Below, piece after piece: positions 1 through 6,780 of a DNA stretch of 8,777 bases. The notes under the pieces were generated by a model. That model saw nothing but the letters and a program-made list of their open reading frames with translations. It was not told the origin of the DNA and did no database searches. The stretch's first letter is position 1, and each line of letters opens with the position of its first letter. The DNA is from Thiobacillaceae bacterium (GTDB taxonomy: Bacteria > Pseudomonadota > Gammaproteobacteria > Burkholderiales > Thiobacillaceae): positions 1 through 8,777 of the forward strand of contig JAHENE010000070.1 in the NCBI GenBank assembly GCA_024643305.1, in the 5' to 3' direction. The translations under genes were made by a program, and so were the position numbers.

Positions 1-347
1 CCGACCAAGTGCTTAATCTGGCACTGGATATTGCACGACAGGTGATTGCAGGTGAACTTGCCGCACGTCCGGAACGCATTCTCGATGTGGTCAAGATGGC
101 CTTGAAGCAAATGGCGGAATCTACCCGCGAAGCGCGTCTTCTGCTGAATCCGGATGATGCCCTCATCGTGCGTCCCATACTCAATGAATTGCTCGACAAA
201 AGCCGCCTTCGCATCGTCGAGGATGCGCGTATCGTTCGCGGCGGCTGCATGATAGAAACCCTGCAGGGTGACCTCGATGCCACCGTGCAGGCGCGCTGGC
301 GTCAGGTGATATCAGTGCTTGGCTCCAACAAGAACTGGCTTGAATGA
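1..347 (+). CDS. fliH: FliH-like flagellar export ATPase regulator, 3' part only
   Basis: This is the C-terminal ~114 codons of a gene that begins upstream of the window; the frame is already open at base 3, so the GTG at 9 is an internal Val codon and not a start. The residues fit the conserved C-terminal domain of FliH/SctL: an amphipathic helix with [10 protein letters not shown], then a helical stretch, the [11 protein letters not shown] segment (the family's conserved N-P-D), and a terminal GGCMIET strand region. In the known family, FliH dimers bind the N terminus of the ATPase FliI, hold it inactive in the cytoplasm and bring it to the export gate. The identity is supported by the immediately downstream fliI, whose ATG overlaps this stop in an ATGA. 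SctL of a non-flagellar system is the alternative, but the fliO and FliI-type features downstream favour flagella. Confidence 0.82.
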   Translation, partial: DQVLNLALDIARQVIAGELAARPERILDVVKMALKQMAESTREARLLLNPDDALIVRPILNELLDKSRLRIVEDARIVRGGCMIETLQGDLDATVQARWRQVISVLGSNKNWLE

Positions 348-1738
348 TGGACCGCACGGTTCGTTATCGAGAATATCTGGCTGATTGCAGGCGCGCGGTT
401 AGTTATGCCCAGCCGTGGGCAGAAAGCGGCCGTCTCACGCGTGTTGCCGGCTTGGTCATGGAAGCGGTCGGCCTGCGCTTGCCGATTGGCAGCCAGTGTC
501 TTGTGCAGATTCCTGGCGGACAGAGCGTGGATGCCGAAGTGGTCGGATTTTCCGGTGACCGTTTGTTGTTGATGCCGTCAACTGACGTGTATGGGGTGAT
601 GCCGGGCGCGCGCGTTGTGCCCGAAAATTTGCTGGCCTTGCAGCCGCCGCACATGGGCCAGCGCTACGCACCCAAGCGCCGCGTGCAGGATCGCGTGCGC
701 CAGGTTGCCGTCGGCAAGCAGTTGCTGGGTCGAGTGCTTGATGGTGCCGGTCGCCCGTTGGACGGTTTGGGCCCATTGAACAGCGAGAAGCGGGTACCGC
801 TTTATGCGCGCTCCCTGAACCCGCTTGAGCGCGCGCCTATTCTGGAACCACTGGATGTTGGCGTGCGTTCGATCAATGGTTTGTTGACCGTGGGGCGTGG
901 CCAGCGCCTTGGATTGTTTGCTGGCAGCGGGGTGGGGAAGAGCCTGCTGCTTGGCATGATGGCGCGCTACACCAACGCCGACGTGGTTGTAGTGGGTTTG
1001 ATTGGCGAGCGCGGTCGCGAAGTCAAGGATTTCATCGAAAACAACCTTGGTGCGGAAGGCATGTCGCGAGCCGTGGTGGTGGCCGCGCCTGCAGACACCC
1101 CTCCCTTGATGCGCCTGAATGGCGCAGCCTATGCCGTATCGATTGCCGAGTATTTTCGCGACCAGGGCAAACATGTTCTGCTCATCATGGATTCCCTGAC
1201 GCGTTATGCCATGGCGCAGCGCGAAGTGGCCTTGGCCATCGGTGAGCCGCCTGCGACCAAGGGATATCCACCCTCGGTGTTTTCCAAATTGCCGCAATTG
1301 TGCGAACGCGCAGGCAATGCCAAGGGCGGCGGCTCCATTACAGCTTTTTTTACGGTCTTCACCGAGCAGGATGACCAACAGGACCCGATTGCAGATGCTG
1401 CCCGGGCCATCCTGGACGGCCATATTGTGCTGTCGCGTGATCTTGCAGATGCAGGCTTGTATCCAGCCATAGATATCGAATCTTCCATCAGCAGAGTCTT
1501 GCCGGATTTGACTGGCCAGGAAGATCTGGAGCGGATCCGCCGCTTCAAATATCTCTACTCGCGCTACCGTCGAAGTCGTGATCTTGTCGCAGTCGGTGCC
1601 TACGTGCCGGGCGCCGATCCGGTACTCGATGAGGCGATGAAACTGCAACCCGCCATGCAGGCTTTCATGTCGCAGGAGATCCGGGAGCGAGTCAGCATGC
1701 ATGAGGCACGCAATGCACTGGCGGAGGTATTGCCCTGA
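344..1738 (+). CDS. fliI: Flagellum-specific export ATPase FliI
   Basis: FliI is the cytoplasmic ATPase that, with FliH and FliJ, unloads chaperones from export substrates and feeds them to the flagellar type III gate. The 464-residue length is normal. An N-terminal beta-barrel domain covers about residues 28-100. The F1-ATPase-like nucleotide-binding domain follows, with Walker A AGSGVGKS at 193-200 (Lys199), the conserved [10 protein letters not shown] segment shortly after, Walker B ending in Asp283 (LLIMD), then [11 protein letters not shown] and the [11 protein letters not shown] motif. The FAGSGVGKS form of the P-loop is the one typical of FliI. The start is one of two adjacent ATGs (344 or 347); 344 gives a 4-nt ATGA overlap with fliH. 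Its TGA overlaps the fliJ ATG by one base. A seven-T tract at 1345-1351 lies within the coding sequence and leaves the frame intact. The family assignment is very secure. Confidence 0.97.
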   Translation: MMDRTVRYREYLADCRRAVSYAQPWAESGRLTRVAGLVMEAVGLRLPIGSQCLVQIPGGQSVDAEVVGFSGDRLLLMPSTDVYGVMPGARVVPENLLALQPPHMGQRYAPKRRVQDRVRQVAVGKQLLGRVLDGAGRPLDGLGPLNSEKRVPLYARSLNPLERAPILEPLDVGVRSINGLLTVGRGQRLGLFAGSGVGKSLLLGMMARYTNADVVVVGLIGERGREVKDFIENNLGAEGMSRAVVVAAPADTPPLMRLNGAAYAVSIAEYFRDQGKHVLLIMDSLTRYAMAQREVALAIGEPPATKGYPPSVFSKLPQLCERAGNAKGGGSITAFFTVFTEQDDQQDPIADAARAILDGHIVLSRDLADAGLYPAIDIESSISRVLPDLTGQEDLERIRRFKYLYSRYRRSRDLVAVGAYVPGADPVLDEAMKLQPAMQAFMSQEIRERVSMHEARNALAEVLP

Positions 1739-2226
1739 TGGCGGATTTTCCGCTGCAACCCGCCCTTGATCTTGCCGAACGTCGGGCAGAGGCGAGGTCG
1801 CGCGCAGTAAAAATAGCCTATGTTGCCTGGTTAAATGCCCGAACCCATCTTGTGCGCCTGGAACAACAACGCAAATTTTACGCGGGGGGGCTCAACGTCA
1901 AAATGCAGCAGGGTTGTTCTGCAGTCATGGTTCAGCAGGCTGGCGCGACATTGCAGCAATGGCAGGCGAACTTGAAATCGGCCCTGCGCAACATGGAAAA
2001 TAACCGGTTGGAGTGGCAGCTTGCACTGGATGAATGGGAGATTCAAAAGAAACGGGTTGAGGCTCTGATGGTTCTGGCTCGCCGACACGCTTTGGAAGAG
2101 AGACGCCGCGAGGAAAAGAGCGAACGCCGCCTGCATGATGAACTATCCGCCAGAAGTGCCTACGCTCATCGCTTCAGCGAACAGCATGGGGCCGGGTTCC
2201 TGAATGCCGAAACGGAATGGGAATGA
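1738..2226 (+). CDS. fliJ: FliJ-like coiled-coil export protein
   Basis: A 162-residue, strongly charged, almost wholly helical protein. The opening FPLQPALDLAERRAEA matches the usual beginning of FliJ (F-x-L-x-x-x-L-x-L-A). The rest has the heptad-like spacing of a long antiparallel coiled coil, with a very basic and acidic stretch (LEERRREEKSERR) at about residues 119-131. FliJ/SctO proteins are the central stalk of the export ATPase, analogous to the gamma subunit of F1, and they contact FlhA and recycle chaperones. Sequence conservation in this family is low, so the call rests on the start motif, length, helical character and position right after fliI. The ATG overlaps the fliI stop (TGATG), and a GGAGG at 1723-1727 lies ten bases upstream. 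There is a seven-G run at 1884-1890 inside the gene. SctO would be the equivalent name in a non-flagellar system. Confidence 0.8.
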   Translation: MADFPLQPALDLAERRAEARSRAVKIAYVAWLNARTHLVRLEQQRKFYAGGLNVKMQQGCSAVMVQQAGATLQQWQANLKSALRNMENNRLEWQLALDEWEIQKKRVEALMVLARRHALEERRREEKSERRLHDELSARSAYAHRFSEQHGAGFLNAETEWE

Positions 2227-2699
2227 TCCAGCTTGACGAGCTCGCTCCGGAAGAGCGCACTTACCTTAAATCATTGTTGCCAGGAAGAAATTTGCAGGCC
2301 CTTGCTGAACGCATGCGTCAGCAGCTTGTTGCCAGGCTGGGTGAGCGAGTTCTGGTTTGCAGTTTGCCAGACGGTTCTGCAAGAGCGTTACCCGAAGGCA
2401 ATGAACCTGACATCAAAATCGATCGGGAGCTGTCTTCTGCCTGGCTTGCAATTCGTTATGGCGGCACGACGGAAACAAAAAGCTGGGATGTTCGAGATGC
2501 AACGCTGCTTTTGCCGTTTGCCTCGCTGATCAGACGCGCATTGGCTGAAACCGTGATCAATATGGGCGATGGCGCAGCATGGCCTGAATTCATGAGTCTG
2601 CAGGTGAGTATTGGCCTGCAACAGGGTAAAGTGGAAATTTTATGGAACAGCGGCCTCGCCATGACATGGGCGCGCCGCGCAATCAGGGGGAATGCATGA
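2223..2699 (+). CDS. Unrecognised protein between fliJ and fliO
   Basis: I do not recognise this 158-residue product. It is predicted soluble: no signal peptide and no membrane segment. The first ~45 residues are helical and charged (DELAPEERTYLKSLLPGR). The middle looks beta-rich (RVLVCSLPDG, and later AWLAIRYGG). A helical patch rich in Leu and Ala (LLLPFASLIRRALAE) comes next, then the end alternates like strands (LQVSIGLQQGKVEILW) before a basic tail. It sits where fliK, fliL, fliM and fliN usually lie. I see no SpoA (FliN/SctQ C-terminal) domain and no FliK-type substrate-switching domain. It could be a divergent N-terminal part of a FliM/SctQ-like switch protein or an export accessory factor, but that is position-based inference only. 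ATG 2223 is preferred over ATG 2217 because it forms an ATGA with the fliJ stop and has GGAA at 2214-2217. Its own stop overlaps the fliO ATG, so it is an integral member of the operon and is very likely translated. Confidence 0.78.
   Translation: MIQLDELAPEERTYLKSLLPGRNLQALAERMRQQLVARLGERVLVCSLPDGSARALPEGNEPDIKIDRELSSAWLAIRYGGTTETKSWDVRDATLLLPFASLIRRALAETVINMGDGAAWPEFMSLQVSIGLQQGKVEILWNSGLAMTWARRAIRGNA
2685..2690 (+). promoter_or_regulatory. Strong ribosome binding site fixing the fliO start
   Basis: AGGGGG lies five bases before ATG 2696. It decides the fliO start: the reading frame is open further upstream (an ATG at 2642), but the protein beginning at 2696 starts with a clean signal-peptide-like segment and the ATG overlaps the preceding stop. 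Confidence 0.65.
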
Positions 2700-3013
2700 G
2701 CCGATTCTGGCTGGCTGGCATGCTGGCGGCAAGCCCATCGGCCTGGGCTGCAGATACAGGTAATGGTGTGGCGGGCATGCTGGTGTCGCTTGTACTGATA
2801 CTGGGCTTGTTCGTGCTGGCCGCCTGGCTGGTAAAACGCTATGTGCCGCAGGTTGGCAAAGCAGGCCCGGTCAGGGTCGTCGGTGCAACCATGGTAGGTC
2901 CGAGAGAACGTGTTGTTGTGGTGGAGGTGGAAAACACCTGGCTGGTTCTGGGGGTTGGCGGCGGGCAGGTACGCACACTGCACACGCTTCCCAAGCCGGA
3001 GGGGATTGAATGA
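2696..3013 (+). CDS. fliO: Flagellar protein FliO
   Basis: FliO is an inner-membrane protein that helps assemble the FliP ring of the flagellar export gate. It is found in flagellar but generally not in virulence-type type III systems, so it marks this cluster as flagellar. The product is 105 residues. It has a short signal-like N terminus with a possible cleavage site after AWA (residues 16-18), one membrane helix at about 26-46 (GMLVSLVLILGLFVLAAWLV), and a basic KRY after it. A small cytoplasmic beta domain follows at about 57-98, with the typical pattern V-x-G-x-x-x-x-x-x-R-E-R-V-V-V-V-E-V. The start at 2696 gives an ATGA overlap with the gene before. The stop overlaps the fliP ATG in another ATGA. 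Length and topology are normal for a small FliO. Confidence 0.9.
   Translation: MSRFWLAGMLAASPSAWAADTGNGVAGMLVSLVLILGLFVLAAWLVKRYVPQVGKAGPVRVVGATMVGPRERVVVVEVENTWLVLGVGGGQVRTLHTLPKPEGIE
2998..3004 (+). promoter_or_regulatory. Ribosome binding site of fliP
   Basis: GGAGGGG sits within the last codons of fliO, five bases ahead of the fliP ATG at 3010. It is a near-ideal Shine-Dalgarno sequence and suggests fliP is translated efficiently in addition to being coupled to fliO through the ATGA overlap. Confidence 0.6.
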
Positions 3014-3747
3014 AAGGCATGATTGTCCTTCTGTTGGCAACGGGATTATTGGCCAGTGTTGATGCGGTGGCTGCCAGCCAGGGCTTGACGCTGTTCCAGT
3101 CTGCGTCCACAGCAGGCGGGCAAACCTATTCCATACCCGCCGACAGCCTGCCTTATGTGCTGTTGCTGCCTTTCCTGCCGGCATTGCTGCTTTCCCTGTC
3201 GGCTTTTACAAGGGTGGCGGTGGTTTTCTTTCTTTTGCGCCAGGGCCTGGGTAACCAGTATGCGCCGCCCAATCTGGTGATTATCGGGCTGGCCTTGCTG
3301 CTTACCTATTTCGTCATGCATCCCATCACCGAAAAGATTCGCGTTGAAGTCTTCGAACCATATAGCAAGGGTCAGTTGAATGGTGAGATGGCGCGTGAAA
3401 AGGCAGGGGGTGCGCTCAAGGGGTTTATGTTGAGACAGACGCGTACTGATGATCTGTCCATTTTTATGCCTGAAGGCGCCAAGTTTGATATAAAGAAGCC
3501 TGAGGCTGTTCCATTTCATGCATTGGCCCCCGCTTTTGTCACCAGCGAATTGAAGACCGCGTTTCAGATCGGATTCATGGTCATTCTGCCATTTCTTGTC
3601 ATCGACCTCGTGGTGGCGAGCGTGCTCACCGGCATGGGCATGGTCATGGTGCCGCCACAAATGGTCTCGCTGCCGTTGAAATTGTTACTGTTCGTGATGG
3701 CCGATGGCTGGCATTTGCTTGTTGGTTCATTGGTGAACAGCTTCTGA
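3010..3747 (+). CDS. fliP: Flagellar export gate protein FliP
   Basis: FliP forms the pentameric core of the FliP-FliQ-FliR export gate in the inner membrane at the centre of the MS ring. The 245-residue protein carries a cleavable signal peptide (residues 1 to about 21, cleavage near AVA-AS), as most FliP proteins do. Membrane helices lie at about 49-72 (with SAFTRVAVVFFLLRQGLG at its end), 89-108, 188-212 and 218-240. Family hallmarks are visible: FMLRQTR at 139-145, the FVTSELKTAFQIGF segment around 176-189, and VIDLVVASVLTGMGMVMVPP in the C-terminal region, followed by DGWHLLVGSLV. The start is fixed by the GGAGGGG ribosome site and the overlap with fliO. The stop overlaps the fliQ ATG by one base. 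Nothing important appears missing. Confidence 0.97.
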   Translation: MKGMIVLLLATGLLASVDAVAASQGLTLFQSASTAGGQTYSIPADSLPYVLLLPFLPALLLSLSAFTRVAVVFFLLRQGLGNQYAPPNLVIIGLALLLTYFVMHPITEKIRVEVFEPYSKGQLNGEMAREKAGGALKGFMLRQTRTDDLSIFMPEGAKFDIKKPEAVPFHALAPAFVTSELKTAFQIGFMVILPFLVIDLVVASVLTGMGMVMVPPQMVSLPLKLLLFVMADGWHLLVGSLVNSF

Positions 3748-4001
3748 TGGACGGCCTCCTTCAGCAAACACTCTGGCTGGCCTTCTGGATCGCACTGCCG
3801 ATAATGGGTGCGCTGCTTGTGACCGCGCTCCTGATGAGCGTGTTTCAAGCCGCTACGCAAATTCTCGAACCTACACTCTCTTTCGTGCCCAAACTGTTGG
3901 TGCTGGCGTTCGTGCTGGCACTGTTGGGCGCATGGATGGGTGGGCGACTGGTTGAATTTGCCCAGCAGGTGCTGGGCGGGTTCCCGGGTTTGATTGAATA
4001 G
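3747..4001 (+). CDS. fliQ: Flagellar export gate protein FliQ
   Basis: A very hydrophobic 84-residue protein with two membrane helices (about 10-33 and 48-72), separated by the diagnostic FliQ/SctS loop FQAATQILEPTLSFVPKLL. Four FliQ subunits wrap around the FliP-FliR core and line the export gate. The length is close to the usual ~89 residues. The ATG overlaps the fliP TGA (TGATG), and the TAG is one base before the fliR ATG. The conserved loop makes the family certain. The flagellar rather than virulence-system assignment comes from neighbouring fliO and fliI. Confidence 0.96.
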   Translation: MDGLLQQTLWLAFWIALPIMGALLVTALLMSVFQAATQILEPTLSFVPKLLVLAFVLALLGAWMGGRLVEFAQQVLGGFPGLIE

Positions 4002-4002
4002 C

Positions 4003-4746
4003 ATGGACCTGGCATTCAATCAGGCTGCACTGGCAACATGGCTGTTTGTGTTCGCACGCCTGTTGGGGTGGTCATGGGTTGACCCGCTCATGGGGCGCCT
4101 GCCCTGGAGCATGCGCCTGTTTGTGGCAGGTTCCCTGGCCTGGGTATGGGTCCCTGGCCTGCCCTCAGGGCAAATTGATCCCTTATCAACTGCCGGTTTG
4201 ATTTCGCTTGCCCTGTCTTTCCTTGCCGGAGCGACGATGGGGTTTGCCGCTCGTCTACTGGTTGCTGTCGCGGAGACTGCATTGCCCATGCTGGGGTTGA
4301 CAGCCGGCATGGGTTTGACGCAGGTTGTGCAGCAGCAAAAGGGCGGTCTAGATTCTGTGCTCCAGGCGCTGGCCTGGTGGCTGGCTTTACTGGCTTTTTT
4401 TTCAGCGAACGGGCATTTGCTGGTTGTGCAGGCCCTGAATACCAGCTTTTCTGCGTTGCCGGCGGACGAGCTGTTGAAAGCGGCTTCCGCTGATGAATTG
4501 GTGCTTGCTGGCGGAACGCTGTTGTCAGCAGCATTGCAACTGAGCCTGCCCCTGCTGGTGTTGGTGCTGCTTTCGCATTTTGCCTTTGCCGTGCTGGCGC
4601 GTACCCTGCCTGGAGTGGATGGTTTCTCGGTGGGACTGACTTTGGGCGCAGTTACCCTGCTGGGGGGGCTGGCCATGGTTTTGCCTTTGCTGGTATCGGG
4701 GCTCAACGGGTTGTTTGTCCGCTTGATGCCACAGCTACTGCCTTGA
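4003..4746 (+). CDS. fliR: Flagellar export gate protein FliR
   Basis: FliR is the single subunit that completes the FliP5-FliQ4-FliR1 export gate. The 247-residue product has about six hydrophobic segments, close to the usual ~255-260 residues. Recognisable parts are the N-terminal FARLLGWSWVDPL, the GFAARLLVAVAE helix, the LGLTAGMG segment and the SANGHLLVVQALNTSFSALP region, which corresponds to the family's D/N-G-H-h-x-h-h-x-x-h-x-x-S-h-x-x-h-P pattern. The C-terminal stretch around PGVDGFSVGL replaces the more usual P-x-x-N-x-F-x-x-G-x-P, so this is a fairly divergent FliR. ATG 4003, one base after the fliQ stop, is preferred over the in-frame TTG at 3994. The gene holds a T8 run (4395-4402) and a G7 run (4662-4668). 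No flhB follows; the operon ends or passes into dapA after 40 bases. Confidence 0.93.
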   Translation: MDLAFNQAALATWLFVFARLLGWSWVDPLMGRLPWSMRLFVAGSLAWVWVPGLPSGQIDPLSTAGLISLALSFLAGATMGFAARLLVAVAETALPMLGLTAGMGLTQVVQQQKGGLDSVLQALAWWLALLAFFSANGHLLVVQALNTSFSALPADELLKAASADELVLAGGTLLSAALQLSLPLLVLVLLSHFAFAVLARTLPGVDGFSVGLTLGAVTLLGGLAMVLPLLVSGLNGLFVRLMPQLLP

Positions 4747-4752
4747 ATAGTT

Positions 4753-4758
4753 TAAAAT
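4753..4758 (+). promoter_or_regulatory. Possible -10 element for dapA in the fliR-dapA gap
   Basis: The 40-bp gap between fliR and dapA starts AT-rich and contains TAAAAT (4753-4758), a plausible sigma70 -10 box. No good -35 lies 16-18 bases upstream; TTGATG at 4723-4728 is 24 bases away, which is too far. An alternative pairing is TTGAAT (4743-4748) with TATTAC (4768-4773) at a 19-base spacing. Either would let dapA be transcribed separately from the flagellar operon. I see no terminator hairpin with a T-run in the gap. The downstream palindrome GCCTAGGC (4775-4782) ends four bases before the dapA ATG and overlaps its only, weak, Shine-Dalgarno-like bases (TAGG). Confidence 0.3.
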
Positions 4759-4786
4759 AGCGGCTTTTATTACGGCCTAGGCATCG

Positions 4787-5662
4787 ATGATCAAGGGCAG
4801 TCTGGTGGCCATCGCCACTCCCATGCATGAAGGTGGAAGTCTGGATTTTTCCAGTCTCCGGAATCTGCTCGACTGGCATGTCGAACAGGGTACCGACGGC
4901 ATCGTGGTTGTCGGCACCACGGGTGAATCGCCTACGGTGGATTACGACGAGCATTGCGAACTTATCCGCATTACCTCGGAACATATCGCGGGACGCATTC
5001 CTGTAATCGCAGGTACCGGCGCCAATTCCACGAGCGAAGCGATCGAGTTGACGCATTGCGCCAAGGCAGCAGGAGCTGATGCTGTGCTCTCGGTCGTGCC
5101 CTACTACAACAAGCCCACGCAGGAAGGACTGTTCCGCCATTTCAAGACCATTGCTGAAGCGGTGGATATTCCGGTCATTCTTTACAATGTTCCTGGCCGT
5201 ACAGTTGCAGACATGAGCAACGATACCGTACTGCGTCTGGCTGAGATCCCGAACATCGTCGGGATCAAGGACGCCACCGGCAACATGGAACGCGGTAGTG
5301 ATCTCATCCACCGCGCACCCAAGGATTTTGCGCTTTATAGCGGTGATGACGCCAGCGGTTTGCCTTTCATGTTGTTGGGCGGGCATGGCGTGATTTCGGT
5401 TACGTCCAACGTTGCGCCAAAACTGATGCATGAGATGTGCGAAGCGGCATTCGCCGGGAACCTGGCGCGTGCCCGCGAGGTCAACCAACAGCTATTCGGG
5501 TTGCATACCAAGTTGTTTGTGGAAGCCAACCCCATTCCGGTGAAGTGGGCGCTGGCGGAAATGGGCAAGATCGAACACGGGATGCGGCTGCCACTATGCC
5601 CACTGTCGGCGGCCCACCATGATACCCTGCGTAAAGCGATGAAGCAGGCCGGAGTGATGTGA
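4787..5662 (+). CDS. dapA: 4-hydroxy-tetrahydrodipicolinate synthase DapA
   Basis: DapA condenses pyruvate with L-aspartate-4-semialdehyde, the first committed step of the diaminopimelate pathway that supplies lysine and peptidoglycan. The 291-residue TIM-barrel protein shows all key residues at the same numbers as the E. coli enzyme. These are the GTTGES motif with Thr44 and Thr45, Tyr107 in VVPYYNKP, Tyr133 in LYNVPGRT, Arg138, and the Schiff-base Lys161 in GIKDATG. The C-terminal helices are complete. ATG 4787 gives the normal N terminus ([13 protein letters not shown]). The ribosome site is weak (TAGG inside a small palindrome). The gene is followed by bamC with only a few bases between or overlapping, the conserved dapA-bamC pairing also found in E. 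coli. It is 40 bases downstream of fliR on the same strand, so read-through from the flagellar operon is possible. Confidence 0.98.
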   Translation: MIKGSLVAIATPMHEGGSLDFSSLRNLLDWHVEQGTDGIVVVGTTGESPTVDYDEHCELIRITSEHIAGRIPVIAGTGANSTSEAIELTHCAKAAGADAVLSVVPYYNKPTQEGLFRHFKTIAEAVDIPVILYNVPGRTVADMSNDTVLRLAEIPNIVGIKDATGNMERGSDLIHRAPKDFALYSGDDASGLPFMLLGGHGVISVTSNVAPKLMHEMCEAAFAGNLARAREVNQQLFGLHTKLFVEANPIPVKWALAEMGKIEHGMRLPLCPLSAAHHDTLRKAMKQAGVM

Positions 5663-5664
5663 GG
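5661..5664 (+). promoter_or_regulatory. Ribosome binding site favouring the bamC start at 5671
   Basis: GAGG overlaps the dapA stop codon and lies six bases before ATG 5671. The in-frame GTG 5659 and ATG 5665 are the other candidate starts; for 5665 the best upstream match is GGAG at 5651-5654, ten bases away. The signal peptide works with any of the three. Confidence 0.45.
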
Positions 5665-5670
5665 ATGAAC

Positions 5671-6768
5671 ATGCGTTTTAACAAGCGTTTTATGGTTTCC
5701 GTAGCGGTTGCCGCACTGGTGTTGAGCGGTTGCGAGCTGATGGAATCCAAGAAAATTGACTACAAGTCGGCCGGTAAGGCCCCATCTCTGGAAGTGCCGC
5801 CCGACTTGACTGCCCCGACCGGGGATAATCGCTATTCGGTTCCCGATACCGGGGGCGGCCCGGCCACCTACTCTGCGTACTCCAAGGAGCGCAAGGAAAA
5901 CCCCAGGGCAAATGCTGAGCTTTTGCCCGAGCAGGACAAAGCCCGCATCGAGCGCTCCGGCAGCCAGCGCTGGCTGGTGGTGTCTGCTACGCCTGAACAA
6001 GTGTGGCCGGTCATCAAGGACTTCTGGCAGGAGCTTGGTTTCATCGTCAACCTGGAATCCAAGGAAACCGGTGTGCTTGAAACCGACTGGGCCGAAAACC
6101 GCGCAAAGATTCCACAGGACTTCCTTCGACGCAACATCGGTAAATTTATCGAAGGCCTTTATTCGACACCCGAGCGCGACAAATTCCGCACCCGTATCGA
6201 GAAAGCCTCAAACGGCACGGAAATCTACATCAGTCATCGCGGCATGTATGAGGTTTATGCCAATGAGGGCAAAGACAAGACAGTCTGGCAGCCGCGTCCG
6301 GCTGACCCCGAACTGGAAGCCGAGATGCTGCGTCGCCTGATGCTGCGTTTTGGAGTTGAGAAAGCGCGCGCAGATACCCTGTTGGCTCAGCAGCAAGCTC
6401 CTGAGATGGCGCGTATTGCCGGAGACGGCCTTGAAATGGATGAAACTTTCGACCGCGCATGGCGCCGCGTTGGTCTTGCTTTGGATCGTGTAGGTTTTGC
6501 TGTAGAGGATCGTGATCGCTCGCATGGTATTTACTATGTGCGTTACATTGATCCGCAGATCGACAACGACTCCAAGCGGGATGAGGGGTTCTTCGCCAAG
6601 CTGGCTTTCTGGCGCAGCAACAAAGAACAAACCACGCCACAAATTCAGATCAAGGTTGTTGGGTCAGGGGAGAAGACGCGTGTCGATGTGGTGGGTGCCG
6701 AGGGCAAATCGGTTGATCCCAACACACAGAAGCGTATTATCAATTTGCTGTACAAGGAATTGAAGTAA
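5671..6768 (+). CDS. bamC: Outer membrane assembly lipoprotein BamC
   Basis: BamC is a lipoprotein subunit of the BAM complex, which folds beta-barrel proteins into the outer membrane. Its exact contribution is modest in E. coli. Counting from ATG 5671 the protein has 366 residues. It has a basic N terminus, a hydrophobic signal helix and the lipobox LSGC with the lipidated Cys at 21. An extended, Pro-rich segment follows with LEVPPDLTAP, the part that in known structures binds BamD. Two helix-grip domains come after: the first begins near residue 100 (RWLVVSATPEQVWPVIKDFW), the second near 256 (TFDRAWRRVGLALDRVGF). The protein is a little longer than the ~344-residue E. coli one. It is adjacent to dapA, as in many proteobacteria. 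Starts at 5665 or 5659 would add only two or four residues. Confidence 0.93.
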   Translation: MRFNKRFMVSVAVAALVLSGCELMESKKIDYKSAGKAPSLEVPPDLTAPTGDNRYSVPDTGGGPATYSAYSKERKENPRANAELLPEQDKARIERSGSQRWLVVSATPEQVWPVIKDFWQELGFIVNLESKETGVLETDWAENRAKIPQDFLRRNIGKFIEGLYSTPERDKFRTRIEKASNGTEIYISHRGMYEVYANEGKDKTVWQPRPADPELEAEMLRRLMLRFGVEKARADTLLAQQQAPEMARIAGDGLEMDETFDRAWRRVGLALDRVGFAVEDRDRSHGIYYVRYIDPQIDNDSKRDEGFFAKLAFWRSNKEQTTPQIQIKVVGSGEKTRVDVVGAEGKSVDPNTQKRIINLLYKELK

Positions 6769-6780
6769 GGCCCCAGGCAA

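Noticed and set aside
578..1702. A 374-codon open frame on the minus strand across fliI
   Set aside because: It lies wholly opposite the unmistakable fliI and its translation has no recognisable domain; it is a by-product of GC-rich codon use.
4395..4668. Homopolymer runs (T8 and G7 in fliR, also T7 in fliI and G7 in fliJ) as phase-variation switches
   Set aside because: The runs are short, all leave the frame intact, and A7 runs of similar length also occur in the hydrolase gene, so there is no specific enrichment. They are merely possible slippage or sequencing-error sites.
344..4746. A virulence-type (non-flagellar) type III secretion cluster
   Set aside because: FliO is present and the ATPase has the FliI-type [10 protein letters not shown]-loop; no secretin, needle or SctJ-like gene is seen in the window.
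4747..4786. A rho-independent terminator between fliR and dapA
   Set aside because: The gap has no stable GC-rich hairpin followed by a T-run; the four-base-arm palindrome GCCTAGGC has no loop and is followed by the dapA start.
4703..5488. A 261-codon open frame on the minus strand across dapA
   Set aside because: It is opposite dapA, whose catalytic residues are all present; no domain is recognisable.
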